Assembly: GCA_034336665.1 (NCBI GenBank)
Contig: CM067592.1
Coordinates: 46,901,761 to 46,965,760 of the forward strand
Source of the DNA: Luscinia megarhynchos
Lineage: Eukaryota > Chordata > Aves > Passeriformes > Turdidae
DNA length: 64,000 nucleotides
Direction of reading: 5' to 3'
Position 1 is the stretch's first letter, and each line of letters opens with the position of its first letter. The translations under genes were made by a program, and so were the position numbers. Under the pieces are notes generated by a model. That model saw only the letters and a program-made list of their open reading frames with translations, was not told the DNA's origin and ran no database searches. This document shows, piece by piece, positions 25,301 to 38,100 of the stretch.

Positions 25301-28300
25301 GAAAATCTAGGCTTGGTATTAAGTATTAGATGTCCTAGCATTCACTGTAAGCATACATCTGTAAAGTGCTGCAAAGGTTTTATAAAGAATAACAATAATT
25401 ACACTAAATACAGATTGATTATTTTGTCAGTCTAGAAAGCTAATTCAGAGAGGGCATGTCATTGTGCCACATGCCTCCTTCCTTAATGTTGGTTATTTGT
25501 GATTTACTGGCTACTTGAGGAACCCAGGATTTGAAAAAACCTTACTATTCCCTGAACCCTCAAACTTTATAAGCCCAGCATAAGACAGTGTGTGACAGCT
25601 TGCCAAAAACCTGCAGACAAGAATTCCAAAAAAGTCAGGCAACACATGCTGAAATGGTCAGTGGTCAGCTGTACCTTCTGTTTACTAAAAAGTCCACCAT
25701 CATCAAGGTTCTGGTAAATAAATGGAAGCAATCTTCATGAAAAAACAAGGCGGTTTCTGCATGTTCTTATGGGGAATTCCACTTTGGCACACAAAAACTG
25801 TCTGAAATTATATATTAAAAGATCTACATGAGCACTCTATGTGAGCAACCCTTTGTTATGTATAGGTTTCCTACCAAAAATCCTGTTCTCTGATACTTTT
25901 TTTTTATATCCTAATTCCTGCAACCCTGTTCCCTACCTAATTATCTGCTAGAGGCTCTGTGGAGGATTCTGCCAACCAGAGAGAGAAGAAAATTCTTGTA
26001 AAACAAGTAATATTTGCTTGCTGACTGCAAAATACGACCTCTGTGGCTAGGACTCCAGAAAAACATAAGTACTGATGGGAAGGCAATTATTTACAGCTGA
26101 AATGTGACTGAGGTACTCAGAAGACTTCAAAGTTGGTGCTTCCCTGGGCTCTGTGATATAAGAATCCTCAGTACTCAGAAGCAGATTCAAAAACACGCAA
26201 GGACAAGTCCCAGGCAGAAGAAATACCCAAGGAGCTTTATCAGTTTCCACAAATTATAAGCATGCTCACTTGTCATGTGCTAATGTGATTAAGTGTGCCA
26301 GTGGTGTAACTCTTCAGATCTTCAGAAGAGGTAGTGGAGCCGAAACAGCAAGGACAAAATTCAGCAGTGTGACTCAGAAAGTGAGACAGAAGCAGCATAC
26401 AGAGAGCCCCTAGCTGAAGTGCAAAGGTCTGAAGTCAGTTTTGTGCCATGAGTCAGTCACAAGTGAGCTAGGCACTGAGGAGGGAGTGGAAGATGTCCAG
26501 TGTAGTGGACATTTCAGCAGCCTGCTTGTGATTTAGAGCCATGGTTTAGCCACTGCCTCCTTACTGTGGCACAGCTCTGCTTACCACAAATGTTATGCTG
26601 TATTTGTCCAACATGCAGAGATGTTTCAAGCACCTTAATGGGTGTCTTGCCTGTGCATTCATAAAACATCCTTCAGATCAGCAGCAGGCTCTGGGGTTCT
26701 GCTATGCACGGAGTCCTGCCTTGTCTGTACCTCCCAAGTGGTACCTTTTCACATTACAGTCACTCCTCAGAGTTTCAGCAGACTTTTCCCAGTTTTCCCC
26801 AGCCTTCCCTCACCCTCTGTGCTGCTTTGTCCCTGGGGGATATGGAGGCAGTGGGCCCTGCATTAATGAGACACAGGCTAGCCATGATGTGGATAGTTTT
26901 GAAAGGGCTTTCTTGATGGTTAACTCCTTGAGGGTGCATATCTGACTGCTCATAATCCTTACCCATTTCAGATTATTTTCTAATGATTTGGTTTGCTTTT
27001 TTAGTTTTGGTTTGATTTGTTTTGTTTCCTTCCCCCTCCACCCCCCACCCCGATGTGTTGGCTTTTCCCCCCCCCTCTCTTTCTGCCTTTTCAGTCTCTC
27101 TTTCATTTGTCAGAGCCTTACATGCTTTCCTGTCATATATTTGATCTCATTTTCTTAAAAGTATTAATGAAGCCTGCAAGTACCAGTTTCCTAGATCACT
27201 GGCAGCTTCGCAGACTGTGCACAAAATGGCTAATTTATCTCAGCACAGTTCCCAATTCAGTCTCACTGTATACAACCAGCCTCTGTCCACTGGCAGCACA
27301 GGAGATAACCACTTCATAACTTTATTTATTGGTACATAACAAAGGTCTGTCTTGAAGGAAAGCTACAGAAATAAGAATAACTGTGAGAGAGTAGAGAGAA
27401 TACAATAAGCCCTGATGCTGTGTTCTCAGCCTGTTAGAGTGATCCAACAGTCCTTTTCCTGCACAAGACTATGCTCAAGGAAGAAGGTGCTAAGACTGAC
27501 TTACACAAGGTGACAGACTGACAAGTTGGCTGTATTGGCAGGTTTTGCTAAGTCTGTGAGTACCTGATACACCCAGCTGCATCAGCAACCTAGCTGAGGC
27601 AAAGAAACTCTGTTAAAATTCCAGGTAAAATTTCACCAAATATTTGCAAGTGTAAATGCAGCTCTTCTGACTATGAGTTTTAATTACCTGTGTAATTAGG
27701 TATGCTCATTAAGAAATACGTAGAAACAGCAGAACTGGATTTTATAGCCAAATAAGCAAATGACAGTGGTCTAAAACAAACAAGAGTGTGAACAGCTGTG
27801 ACATAATGCTAAAACTAAATAACTATTCATGGACATCCAGCTCTGATTGTGCTAAATATACAGGGCTTTCCTTGCTTTTTGCTTGTTTGTTTGTTTTTTA
27901 TTTCGGGGTTTTTTGTTTTTTCTTTGTGTGTGGGTTTATTTTTTTTTTTTTTCATTGATCATACAGCTCAAGTTGGATTTCAAGTTATTCTAAAGGACCT
28001 TATGTCCATGTGAATGTTATTATTAGGCCATTAATATGCAATACCTAGAGATCTCTTTTTATGCAGGATATTTCACTGCTGACGAATGCTAACCTTACGT
28101 GTGGATTATTTTGCCTCTTAAGCATGTATAGATTATTAGAACATCTAAATAGGCTTTTATGTAACCAAACATTAGTTGTATTTCTATTTAGTCTTTCCTT
28201 CAAATTATAACTTTTTAAATTTTGAGAAATAAAAGAAAAGGTTAAATATAAAGAGAAATATTTGCTGGGTTCACATGGCTACAATGATACAACTTAGTGA

Positions 28301-30628
28301 TTTTTTTTTAAATTAAAGTTTTTCATATTTAATAGTTAACCAAGATTTGTTATTGTGCATCTTTCAATGGATTCCAGGTCTTTTCATAGCTACATCACCA
28401 TGAGATTGAGTTCCTTAATTTAACCAGCTTTTTCTTTCTTTCAGTCTTTGGTCTAATGTTTTGATTTTTAAGTAGGCTTCTTTTTAAAAAACATTATTTT
28501 TGTGCTACAAAAAATTTTGTAGCATGTGCTACACCAGAACAGATCTTAGCAAAGCTCTAAAGACACATAATATCACCATATAATATTATAATTTGATGGT
28601 TCTGTTAGAGTGCAGACAGTCAGAAAAACATTAGAGAGGAATTTGTTATTGAAAGGTGAAAGTATTTAATCTTCATGAAGAGATATGCAATAAGTCAGCC
28701 ATCCCATCTCTTGTGCAAGAAGCAGCAAGGAATTCTCTCATGCAGAAATCCCTTCCAAATTTGCTTTGGAGACTGCTTAGTGCCTCATGGCTCTCTGGAA
28801 GCCTTGTTAAAATTCCAACTGCTTAAAAAACAAGTTAATTGAATCTGAAGTCAGTTAAGTCTTCTAGTGGCCTATCCCAAATGAGAAATAATGAGATTTT
28901 CTGAAATTAGCAGATGAAGCTGTCTGTTCTGTGGAACTTCAGGCTCAGTATTCATTTAAATATTCACCTCATCTACGAAACACTGTGTCATCAGGAACAC
29001 TGGCTGTATTTTCTCTAAGAAAGAGGCAGGAAAGAAGAGTAGGAGTTAAAAGAATACATAGGCAAAATTATTTTCTGTGTTTTAAAGTATCCCTCTAATG
29101 TACTGAGAGTCTTTTTTTCTCTAACTATCCAGTACACACAAGAGAAAATCACCTGAAGACTTCTTTGGCACTAGTGAGATTTTTGCCATTGATTTCACTG
29201 GCACTAGGATCTTGCCTTGATGAGCAACCACCTTTACTTTATATTTTACCCTCAGAAAAATTATTTGATGAAAGAAAATTTAGAAATTATTTGGACAATG
29301 GAGTTGTAGATGTCATTCCAAAATGCTTCAGAGTGCAATCATCAATAGGGTAGAAAATTCCACTGTCAAAAATATTTCACAGAATTTCTTCTATTAATTT
29401 CATTTTCTGTAGTCAATAAGTGTCACGCTACCATCTTAAATCAACCAGCAGATGTAACACAGAATTGCATTGAAGAAAAGCAGTCAATATCTTTAACCCC
29501 TAGGGCTATTGTTGCTTTTAGGGAGACTGGGTATTGTATGTACCTAAATAATATGTCTTCATTTAAAATTTAAGTGGCTAACAGTAATTTTACAAAGCAC
29601 AGTCTTAGTATAGCTTTACTGAGTTATTTTCTACTATTGAATTTTCTCTAGGACACAACTAAATGAATTATCCAAAAGGCTTATATGTAAAAGCAAATTA
29701 TTCTCAAAATTATGCCAATAATCCCATGGCAAAAATTCTTCATTATAAGGATCATGATAAATGATCTCTAAAATTGTCATATAAGTTTCAATCACTTCAC
29801 TTTTCAATATATGAATATATATTAAAACCTTATCTGTCCAAAATAGATGATTAATCCAGGTACTGACATTCAGATCCCTTAAAGAAAGGTGAATGGAATT
29901 TGAATGCGATGGAGACCTTGAGCTTTTCTCTCTACTATCAATCTGCTACAGAAAGCCTTTGTGAGAGTTTCAAACAGTACCATTACACACTGCAAACGCC
30001 AAGTTTCAATTTCACAGGTTAACCCTGTCACACAAAGCTGTGCCTTCGTGTCTGTGTCTCCCAACATGTGCATACACATGCACCATGATGAACATTATCA
30101 TATTACAGGGATGGTTTCCAGAATGGTTCGACAATTTAAGGTGTCCAGAGGCTTTTGGAGCACAGGCTTTCATAGAAATCATGACCCTCTACATGAGATA
30201 TTCAGATCTGACACAGCAAATTTGAACATAAAAGTGTAAAACTCTACTATTGAAGCAAAGGAGCTGCATTCTTATCTTGTGCAGGGTCTGAAATCAGAGA
30301 CAAAGGTATGCCACTGAGCATAGGTGAGGCTTTGTACAACAGGTGGAAATGCTTTCAGATGCTTTGCAAATGGAGAGATTTGTATTTTGGTCAAAGAGAA
30401 TGCCTGGACAATGCAGGTTATGCCTTTAATTTTCAGAGGAGTAATTCAGAAGAAGCTGAGGTTTTGATGAAGCTGGACATAAATGCTTGATACTAGCATA
30501 ATGATAAATATATTCCAGTGTTTCAGCTTCAATTCCATGATTATGCTATTTTGTATCTCTTCATTCAAAGGCATGAAGAATTATTCTGCCAATTATCCAT
30601 GATTATTGGAGTTTTCTGCCTGCCTGTT
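22323..30628. other. Long AT-rich stretch, no gene recognised
   Basis: About 8.3 kb without a recognised gene or mobile element. A 145-codon minus frame (23586-24023) is the longest and has no motif. C-rich low-complexity runs lie at 27031-27080 and a T/G-rich run at 27883-27952. A weak exon-like segment on plus starts after CATATTACAG at about 30109 and reads through FPEWFDNLRC to a stop near 30225; I do not call it. Confidence 0.45.
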
Positions 30629-32143
30629 TGTCATGTTTTGACACTGGCCCAATGCCAGGTGCCCACAAAAGTCACTTGCTCACTTGCTCACCCTGCTGTG
30701 CACAGCTTGACAGAGGAGAGGGAAAAGTAATTAATGAAGGGGTCATGAGTTGAGATAAGGACCGGGAGAAAACAGCCCAAGGACAAAACAGGCTCAACTT
30801 AAAGTTGCAAAGTGAATTTATTACTAAATAAATTGAGTCAGGGTACGATAATGAGAAGCAAAATAAGCCCTTAAAAAGCTCTTTCCCCCCAGCCCCTCCC
30901 TCCTTTCCACTGATAGTGCAGCGAGACAGGAGCATGGGGGTTTGGTCAGCTCATCACCTGAGGTTTTCTTCCACTGCTAAGGGAGAGGATTTTCTCCTCT
31001 GTGAGGCCCTGGGGTCCCTCCCATGGGCCTGGCTCCAAATCTCAGGCACTGCAGTTCTCCCAAAGCTGCTGCACTGTGAATCCCCCCATGGGCAGACAGT
31101 GCTCCCAAAACTGCTGTGGTGTGGGTCACTCTTCCACGGGGTGCAGCCTCCAAGGACAGGCTGCTCCAGCCTGGGAGCAGGGCCCCTCTCTCCACAGGTC
31201 TCCCACAGGGTCACAGCCTCCTCCAGGCACCCACTGCTCCAGCATGGGGCTCCTCCACGGGCTGTGGGTGGATCTCTGCATCCCCACGGATCCCCGTGGG
31301 CTGTGGGTGGATCTCTGCATCCCCCATGGATCCCACGGGCTGTGGGTGGATCTCTGCATCCCACATGGATCCCATGGGCTGTGGGTGGATCTCTGCATCC
31401 CCATGGATCCCCATGGGCTGTGGATGGATCTCTGCATCCCCATGGATCCCCATGGGCTGTGGATGGATCTCTGCATCCCCATGGATCCCCACGGGCTGTG
31501 GGTGGATCTCTGCATCCCCCATGGATCCCACGGGCTGTGGGTGGATCTCTGCATCCCCATGGATCCCATGGGCTGTGGGTGGATCTCTGCATCCCCATGG
31601 ATCCCACGGGCTGTGGGTGGATCTCTGCATCCCCCATGGATCCCCGTGGGCTGTGGGTGGATCTCTGCATCCCTGTGGATCCCATGGGCTGTGGGTGGAT
31701 CTCTGCATCCCCCATGGATCCCCATGGGCTGTGGGTGGATCTCTGCATCCCCATGGATCCCATGGGCTGCAGGGGCACAGCTGCTTCACCATGGTCTGTC
31801 TGTACCACGGGCTGCAGGAGAATCTCAGTTCCAGCTCCTGGAGCACCTCCTGCCCCTCCTTCTCCACTGACCTTGGTGTCTCCATGTTGTTTCCATCACA
31901 GGTTCTCACCTCCTCCTCTTCTCTGGATAGAAGAAAAAACTGTTTTGATTTCCTTCCTAAATCTGTTATCACAGAGGCATTACCAGACTTTATAATTAGC
32001 CCAGCCCTGGCCAGGAGTGTGTCCATCCTTGGAGCCATAAGGGATTGGCTGTGCCAGACACGGTGGAAGTTTCCAGCAATTCTCACAGAAACACCTCTTT
32101 GGCCCCCCTGCTATCAAAAACCAGGCTGTGCAAAACCAATACA
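30629..32143 (-). mobile_element. Solo LTR, ERVL-type, with internal minisatellite
   Basis: Read on minus, the element begins TGTATTGG at 32143 and ends ...CATGACA at 30629, so it has TG...CA termini. It carries AATAAA (plus TTTATT at 30817-30822) about 190 bp before its 3' end. Blocks such as 'tctgttatcacagaggca' (31961-31980), 'ctgcaggagaatctcagttc' and 'ggagcacctcctgcccctcc' are ones I associate with avian ERVL LTRs. The 5-bp flanks are CTGTT (30624-30628) and CTCTT (32144-32148), four of five identical, consistent with the 5-bp duplication made by ERVL integration plus one mutation. No gag, pol or env sequence adjoins it. At 1,515 bp it is long, largely because of a tandem array at 31261-31766. 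Orientation and ends are fairly secure; family naming is from memory. Confidence 0.75.
31261..31766. repeat. 39-bp minisatellite, 13 copies, inside LTR
   Basis: Thirteen tandem units begin near 31261, 31300, 31339, 31379, 31418, 31457, 31495, 31534, 31572, 31610, 31650, 31688 and 31728 (period 38-40 bp, mean about 38.8). A partial unit follows ('gggctgcaggggcacag'), which is the normal LTR sequence. Core of each unit: TGTGGGTGGATCTCTGCATC followed by CCC(C)ATGGATCCC. Units differ by A/G at TGGRTGG and by CATG/CGTG/CACG changes, so the array is not brand new. Since 39 is 13 codons, long open frames (199-359 codons) run through it on both strands; these are not evidence of a gene. Confidence 0.95.
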
Positions 32144-34583
32144 CTCTTTCTCTCACTAATTTAGGTTAAGTTTTCTGAATAAGAGATAATGCCTCAGGCT
32201 TGCTCCTGAGATGGAAGGGATAAGATGTTCAAAGTTTATCTTGACCCTTCAAGTGCTATAGTAATCTACTCTAATGCATCCTTGAGGGCTCTGATTGCTT
32301 CGTTCCTTTTGTAACTTAGGGTAAGTGATACTATATTACCTAAGAAAAGTAATTTTATCTAACTTTTTCTCTGCTACCAAAAGTCAAGGAACACTAGACA
32401 AAGTCAAAGATGGTAAGAAAAAGACAGACATATCAGACATTTTCCATGAAAAGGTTTGCATTCTCTTTGGAGACTAGATAATCTTCTTGTGGCTCTCCTC
32501 TACAACCTTATAATAGTTAATTATTGTACCCAAAAAGTCTGCATTTGTTGCTTGAACAATAGAGAAAAATCAAGAGAGAAAAGCAGAACAAATATGTAGC
32601 ACGAGTAGTGAACTAACCCTGTTCTTTTAATTCTCTCTTGAGATATTTACATTTGGAAAGAAATAGATTACAGCAGTCAAGAGACAGCTATTGAAAAAAA
32701 ACCCAACAGAAACAAACAACAGGAAACCCAGAAAGAAACTTCAAATCCAAATGATGAAGATGTTTGGAGTGGTAGGAGCAGGAATTAAGACAAAGCGATA
32801 GTCTTTTAATCCCTGAACTCTTGACTATACCATGTAGGGTGGGGAAAGGATTGCCATTTAAGAAGATATTTGAAATAGAAAAAAGGGGAAAATTTCAATA
32901 CCAAATACATATGGAAATTAATAAATTTGGGTGACTCAAGAGGAACGTGCCAGTATTTTGTGAAAAATATGAGTAAAAGAGAATAGTTCTGTCAAGGTCA
33001 TGGAGTTAGTAAGAAATTGAAACAGATGAGACTTCAGCATGAATTTTCATGCTGGGAATGAATATTAATTCACTTCCTCACTTCCTAGAGCTAGGATTCA
33101 AGGTGGAATTGTTTTTCAAATGGACGGTGTCATCAGCGACTGCACAGAAGTTTCTCTTTGTTCACATTCTGCACTGGAAATGGTAGGAAAAATCAATGTT
33201 TGGGTGTGGATCAGCATTTCTAAAACTGAGGAAAGCTCCAGGGTCTTCCAAATCGGTGTTGATGCAGAAGTATTTAGAGGTCTTATCTCCAGAAACACTT
33301 GGGATGAAGATGAAAATGATTGCAAGCAGCATAACAGAAAAACTTCCTTCACTTACACGAAGTGAAGGGTGGGATGCTGGGGTCTGTCACATACCATAGA
33401 AAAATCCTTTCAGTTGTCTGCGCCAATATATTTTTCACCTCTTTCCTTACTTAAGCACTTAGACTAAAATGTTCCCAGTATAAACTGTCACGTTTTTATG
33501 CATGTGTGCACACACTCATCAAATATTGCCTAGGTTTCAATTGTTTTTTGTTATGTGAACTGAGAGTGAAATAACATTTGCACACTCTTCACGAGGAACA
33601 TTTTTACATGCCTTGCAGACACCGGCACCTCAGTGACACAAATGAGACTTTTTACAACCCTGTAATGGTACTGAACTGGCAGGGCTACCACATATGGTCA
33701 GTGAAAACGTGGATTCAAGGAAGGATTTATAGATTCCATTGACCTGGAATTCACTGTTCCAGATTATAAGTTATGTTAGTCCTGAAGTAATGCTAATATA
33801 TCAGGTGTTCAATGTCATCATGGACTTTTCAAACAAAAAGAAGAGAAAATAGAAAGCAAATTAATTCTCAGAGGAAGGACAGTAATGCTGTGGAGGACTG
33901 CTGCTGTGAACATATAAATGCATCCATGTGGCTTTTCCCAGCCAGTTGGTTTTCTGCGTACCAATCACTGCACATGTGAACACAGCACACATGCTGGCAT
34001 GTTTGTGCCAGCCTCTCCACCAAAGTGATGTGCTGCAGAAAGCACTGTGTCTGCATGACATCTGAGAAACAGTCTGTGGCTCATGGTCTTGCCTCTGTCA
34101 GGGAAAAACACACTCTTTCAACAAAGCATCAAAATTATTTTGCCAGTAAGGCCAGAAAAAAAAACAGTTAAAAAGTGGTTCTAATAATCCTTTCCCTTTA
34201 TATTGGGTTAGAGGGCAGCAGGTACTTTCCATAAATGGTAGGAAAAGCTTAAATATATTTTTTTTGAGCCTTGTGGAATTGTGAGCCTTCTTAGTAAACT
34301 GTTGATTGGAATCAAATGGTTTAGGAAAAAAGAGAAGCTGGGGGTACCCCATACACCAATACATGCATGGATGCAGCTTAATCCAGAGTCTAAGAGATTC
34401 AGAAAAACACTAAGAAGTATGCTTGTTTAATCTGGCAGACTGCTGTCTTGTTATCATATTTCTGCTAGAGTTCCTAAAGGGCAAGTTCCTCTCCCACAAT
34501 GGAAAAAATTTGCCCTTGTAGATTTAGCAGCTATAATAGGACAACTGCTCAGTCTTGGAAGGCCAAGATGCTTGTGGAGTGAG
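32144..34583. other. AT-rich DNA, no gene recognised
   Basis: No gene or known repeat. The biggest frames are 78-88 codons (33116-33365 on both strands, 34098-34364 minus) and lack motifs. Confidence 0.5.
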
Positions 34584-35106
34584 TGTGGGGCCATGGAGAA
34601 TGGGGCTCTGGAGAGGGGGAAGGAAGCAGCCTGTTTGCAATGCATCATGTCTGTTTTACTACTATGTAACAGCTGATGAACTGTACTTTAGCACAGCAGA
34701 CAGGGATTATCCAAACTCCCTTTGTTGTAGGGGGAAGACCAGATAAAGGTAACACTTAAGTCAGTGAGACCTTGTCTGTGTCTGTCAATCTCTTGGGGAC
34801 CATCCACACACAGAAGGATGCAGAATTGTACCTCTATAGAGAAAAATCTCCCTTCATCCTGAAGATGTGGGATGGTCAGAGCAAGGGGCACCTGAGACCA
34901 TGGCAGGGAGGGGAAGGTGAGGCACCAGCCTGGGCTGGGTGACCCTGGTGTCAGGGAACATCATGGAAGAGAGGTATAAAGCTCTAGACTCAAACTTCTA
35001 CCTCCCCACTGCAGCACTCCACTTAAATAAATTGCAAATTTTCAGTTAGCAGGTGGTGTGGGTCTGTCCTTTCAGTGATCTCAGGCACCTCAGCTTTCAC
35101 TCCACA
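34584..35106 (+). mobile_element. Probable solo LTR, plus strand
   Basis: The block has promoter and polyadenylation signals in LTR order: TATAAA at 34975-34980, AATAAA at 35026-35031, then about 75 bp to a CA end. Proposed ends are TGTGG (34584) and CCACA (35106), a perfect 5-bp terminal inverted repeat. Flanks are GTGAG (34579-34583) and GTGAA (35107-35111), four of five identical, consistent with a decayed 5-bp target duplication. Length would be 523 bp. No internal retroviral sequence is attached. I cannot name the family, and the 5' end rests only on the terminal repeat and flank match. Confidence 0.5.
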
Positions 35107-38100
35107 GTGAAATTCCATTTGAAAAGTAATGCTATGGTATTAGTGCTGAAAAGATGTATTTTTATTCTGGAGACTGCAAAACAGTGGGAGAACCTTACAG
35201 AGTGACTGGAAACTGATCTCATTTGAAGGAAGGATAGCTCTGACAGAAAAGCAAAATCTGCCATTGAAAGAGGGTATTACAATAGATAAAAGTTAATTTT
35301 GCCAGTCTGAAATTTACCTACTTCATTCTTGGAAGCTTGCTCATAAACTTGAGAAAATTCAGATTATTGGGTGTCAAAATAAACAATTAGTCCATTATTG
35401 GGAGTTACAGATGGGAAGCAAGTATTAAATGTGCCATTTATTTTTTATTGATGTGCATAAGTTTACACACAAACCGTCTTGATTTTTTTAGCAAATAAAT
35501 ACTACCTTTAAGCTTCGCTCTTTTATACTTGCATTTATTTCCAGAACACTTAATCTTTCTGAAATTTCTCATTTCCTCTTTAAAATACTTATGGTTTTGA
35601 CAAATGTTTGTAGATTATCTTAAAAACATATCATTTATCAAAGCAATTAAGGAAGATATTTTTCTAAAAAGATATGTAGAGGGATTACATATATAATTAG
35701 GTGGAGATAATCTCTCAGAGGAGATGAGAACACTATATAATACTGAAAGGAGATTATTTTATGAATACTGAGCTGAAGACAAAATCAAATGAGATCTTAG
35801 TGACTAGAAAGTGAGTTTCATAGAAGTTTTGCAAAATCCTCTGTGAAATTTAACAGAAAACATGGAAGAAATATTCAGCTGCTAAAACAGTTTTTATGAA
35901 TGTTTAATGTGAAGAAATAAAATAGCTGGCATCTATTTTCCCACAGTTTAAAATTGCAATGCTTATCTCAGATCTATTTCTAAATATAGAACACCCCCCC
36001 ATGATATATCTAAGCAAAATTAGCATGAGAATTACTAGTTTTTCTTGAAAGGCCAAGAAATTTGAGGTTAAAATTTCCAACATGTGCTATTAAGAAAGGA
36101 AGATATGCATCAGTAAATTTCACTCTCAAAACATTCCTGTGTGGAAATTGTCTACCCCTGCAGGCATTATATAGTTTAAAAAAACCAAAAAAACTTAGAA
36201 AAAAATGTGAATTGACATTTGTAATCAGATATCAAAGGTTGCTTTACAAATTCCTAATTCAGTAACATGGATAAAGCTGTTGTGCCTCACTCTGAGCTGG
36301 TGTCTCTGCAAATACCTGAGCTGCAGACCAGCTGCATTTTCACATGCCACTGGTCTTTCAACAGAGCCCTGTGGGTAGCAGGCATTTTTCAATCATTATC
36401 CCAGTTGGATTCTTGGAAAAATGTTAATTTTGACAGAATACTGTAAACAGGTCTCTTATAGTGACTTGTGTTTTAAACATGGTAATGTATACTCTGAGAC
36501 CTTGTGTAAAATTAAATCTTATCATTAGCATTATCCTAATTTCTCTGGTGTCAAAATAACAGTAGGTGCTGTTGGAATGCTGGGTGAGTTCTGCAGGAGG
36601 CCTGGCTGAATTCAGTACAGAGCTATCATTCTGCTGTTCAGCTGCCATTTATTCAATTGCACCTCAGACTTCTGGAAAAAACGAAGGTTTCCATCAGGAA
36701 AAGGAGCACAGTACAGCAAATATACCTGAGACCCATCACATGTTACAGTGTGCCCACTGAACTGCCCCCAGAACGCTTGAACTCTGCTGAGATGTAGTGC
36801 TGGCAGAACTTATTTAGACAGAACTTATGACAGGGAGGGTGGTGGCAAACAGCGTGTCCTGCCCGCACGTACGCACCGAGGTTACAGAGGACCTTTCAAT
36901 TCCAGCAGAAATAACTGCTGATTACCTCTGGAATACTCGCTGTTTTCCTAGTACAGAGCATGGTACTTTCACCTGCACTCACCAATGTGTGAGTCAAAAT
37001 CCACTCTGGTCATATTGTAAACAGAAAATAGTGGTATGGTATGAATCTTCTGCTAACCATCACTTGAAGTGATAAAACATAACAGGGCATCACACTTCCT
37101 ATAAATAAAATGTTATATCTTATTTCATACTATTGCCAAAACTTTTGGATCACCATTCAGAAGTAAGTAAGCCATAAATTAAATAACTGGCTTTTGTTTG
37201 GAGAGTAGGAATTTCCCAAGGACAGTTTACAGAGAAATCCATTTGCGTTTCACAGGTCAATGGGCTTTAGAAATGTCACAACTTTAAATAAAATAATTGA
37301 AATGAAACCCTGATTGTATATTCAGGATGTAGAAGGATGACAATTGATGGCAGTTTTATGGGGCCATATTTCCTGAACCTTTGGGAGAGTTTTAAATTTT
37401 TTCTTTGTAAATAGCTCTAACTGTGACATGGTGGACTTGAAGAGAGATGTCTTATAGCTCAATTACAGCAGTGTATAAGGCCTGTTCTTTAGTTCTTGGG
37501 GCTCAGAGCAAACTTAATTCCTGTTTCAGTTTCTCATCTCTGAAATGGAGATTAAATGCTCCTTGTAAATTTTTATCCACTTGGTTTTGTGAGCTCTTAA
37601 GAATAGCAAATGTTTGCTATTTTAACAAGTCTTCTGCTTTTTGGATAATCAACATGCTGTACAATGTGGGCCTTGAAATGGAATGAGATTCTTGCAGCTC
37701 AGAAAGTCCTAATGAAGTGAGGAAATTTACTAACAACTGTGTTCACCATCTTGAAAACTTAAATAAAAAGGCATAACTATAACACAAGATATCAGTTTTA
37801 CTGCCTTATAAAACAATGCAGTTCAGTACACAACAAGTGTTCTATTACTGCAGTTCAGCTTGGTTTCCATGGCCATATGATCCTCTCCACATGTAGCTTG
37901 ACCAGCGTAAAACAATTTATTTATAGCCTTGCTTCTTGAGTAAATTCTTTTCTTCATATTGTAGACTGTAGATAAAGCCACATTCAGCACAAGTGGATAC
38001 AACAAGTTAAAAATAAAATAAAAATTTGTTACGACAAATTGCTGGATCAGAAGAGAAAATATTCTGAACCTTCTTTATTCTTCTGAACTTCAGCTATTTT

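Noticed and set aside
30109..30225. Exon-like segment after CATATTACAG with FPEWFDNLRC
   Set aside because: A single weak acceptor, no donor match of note and a short frame; not above chance.
31261..31766. CRISPR-like regular repeats
   Set aside because: Units are directly tandem with no unique spacers, and the genome is vertebrate.
30916..32159. Frames of 199-359 codons on both strands resembling a 13-residue repeat protein
   Set aside because: They lie inside an LTR and arise from a 39-bp minisatellite; several overlapping frames are open at once, and none has a non-repeat domain.
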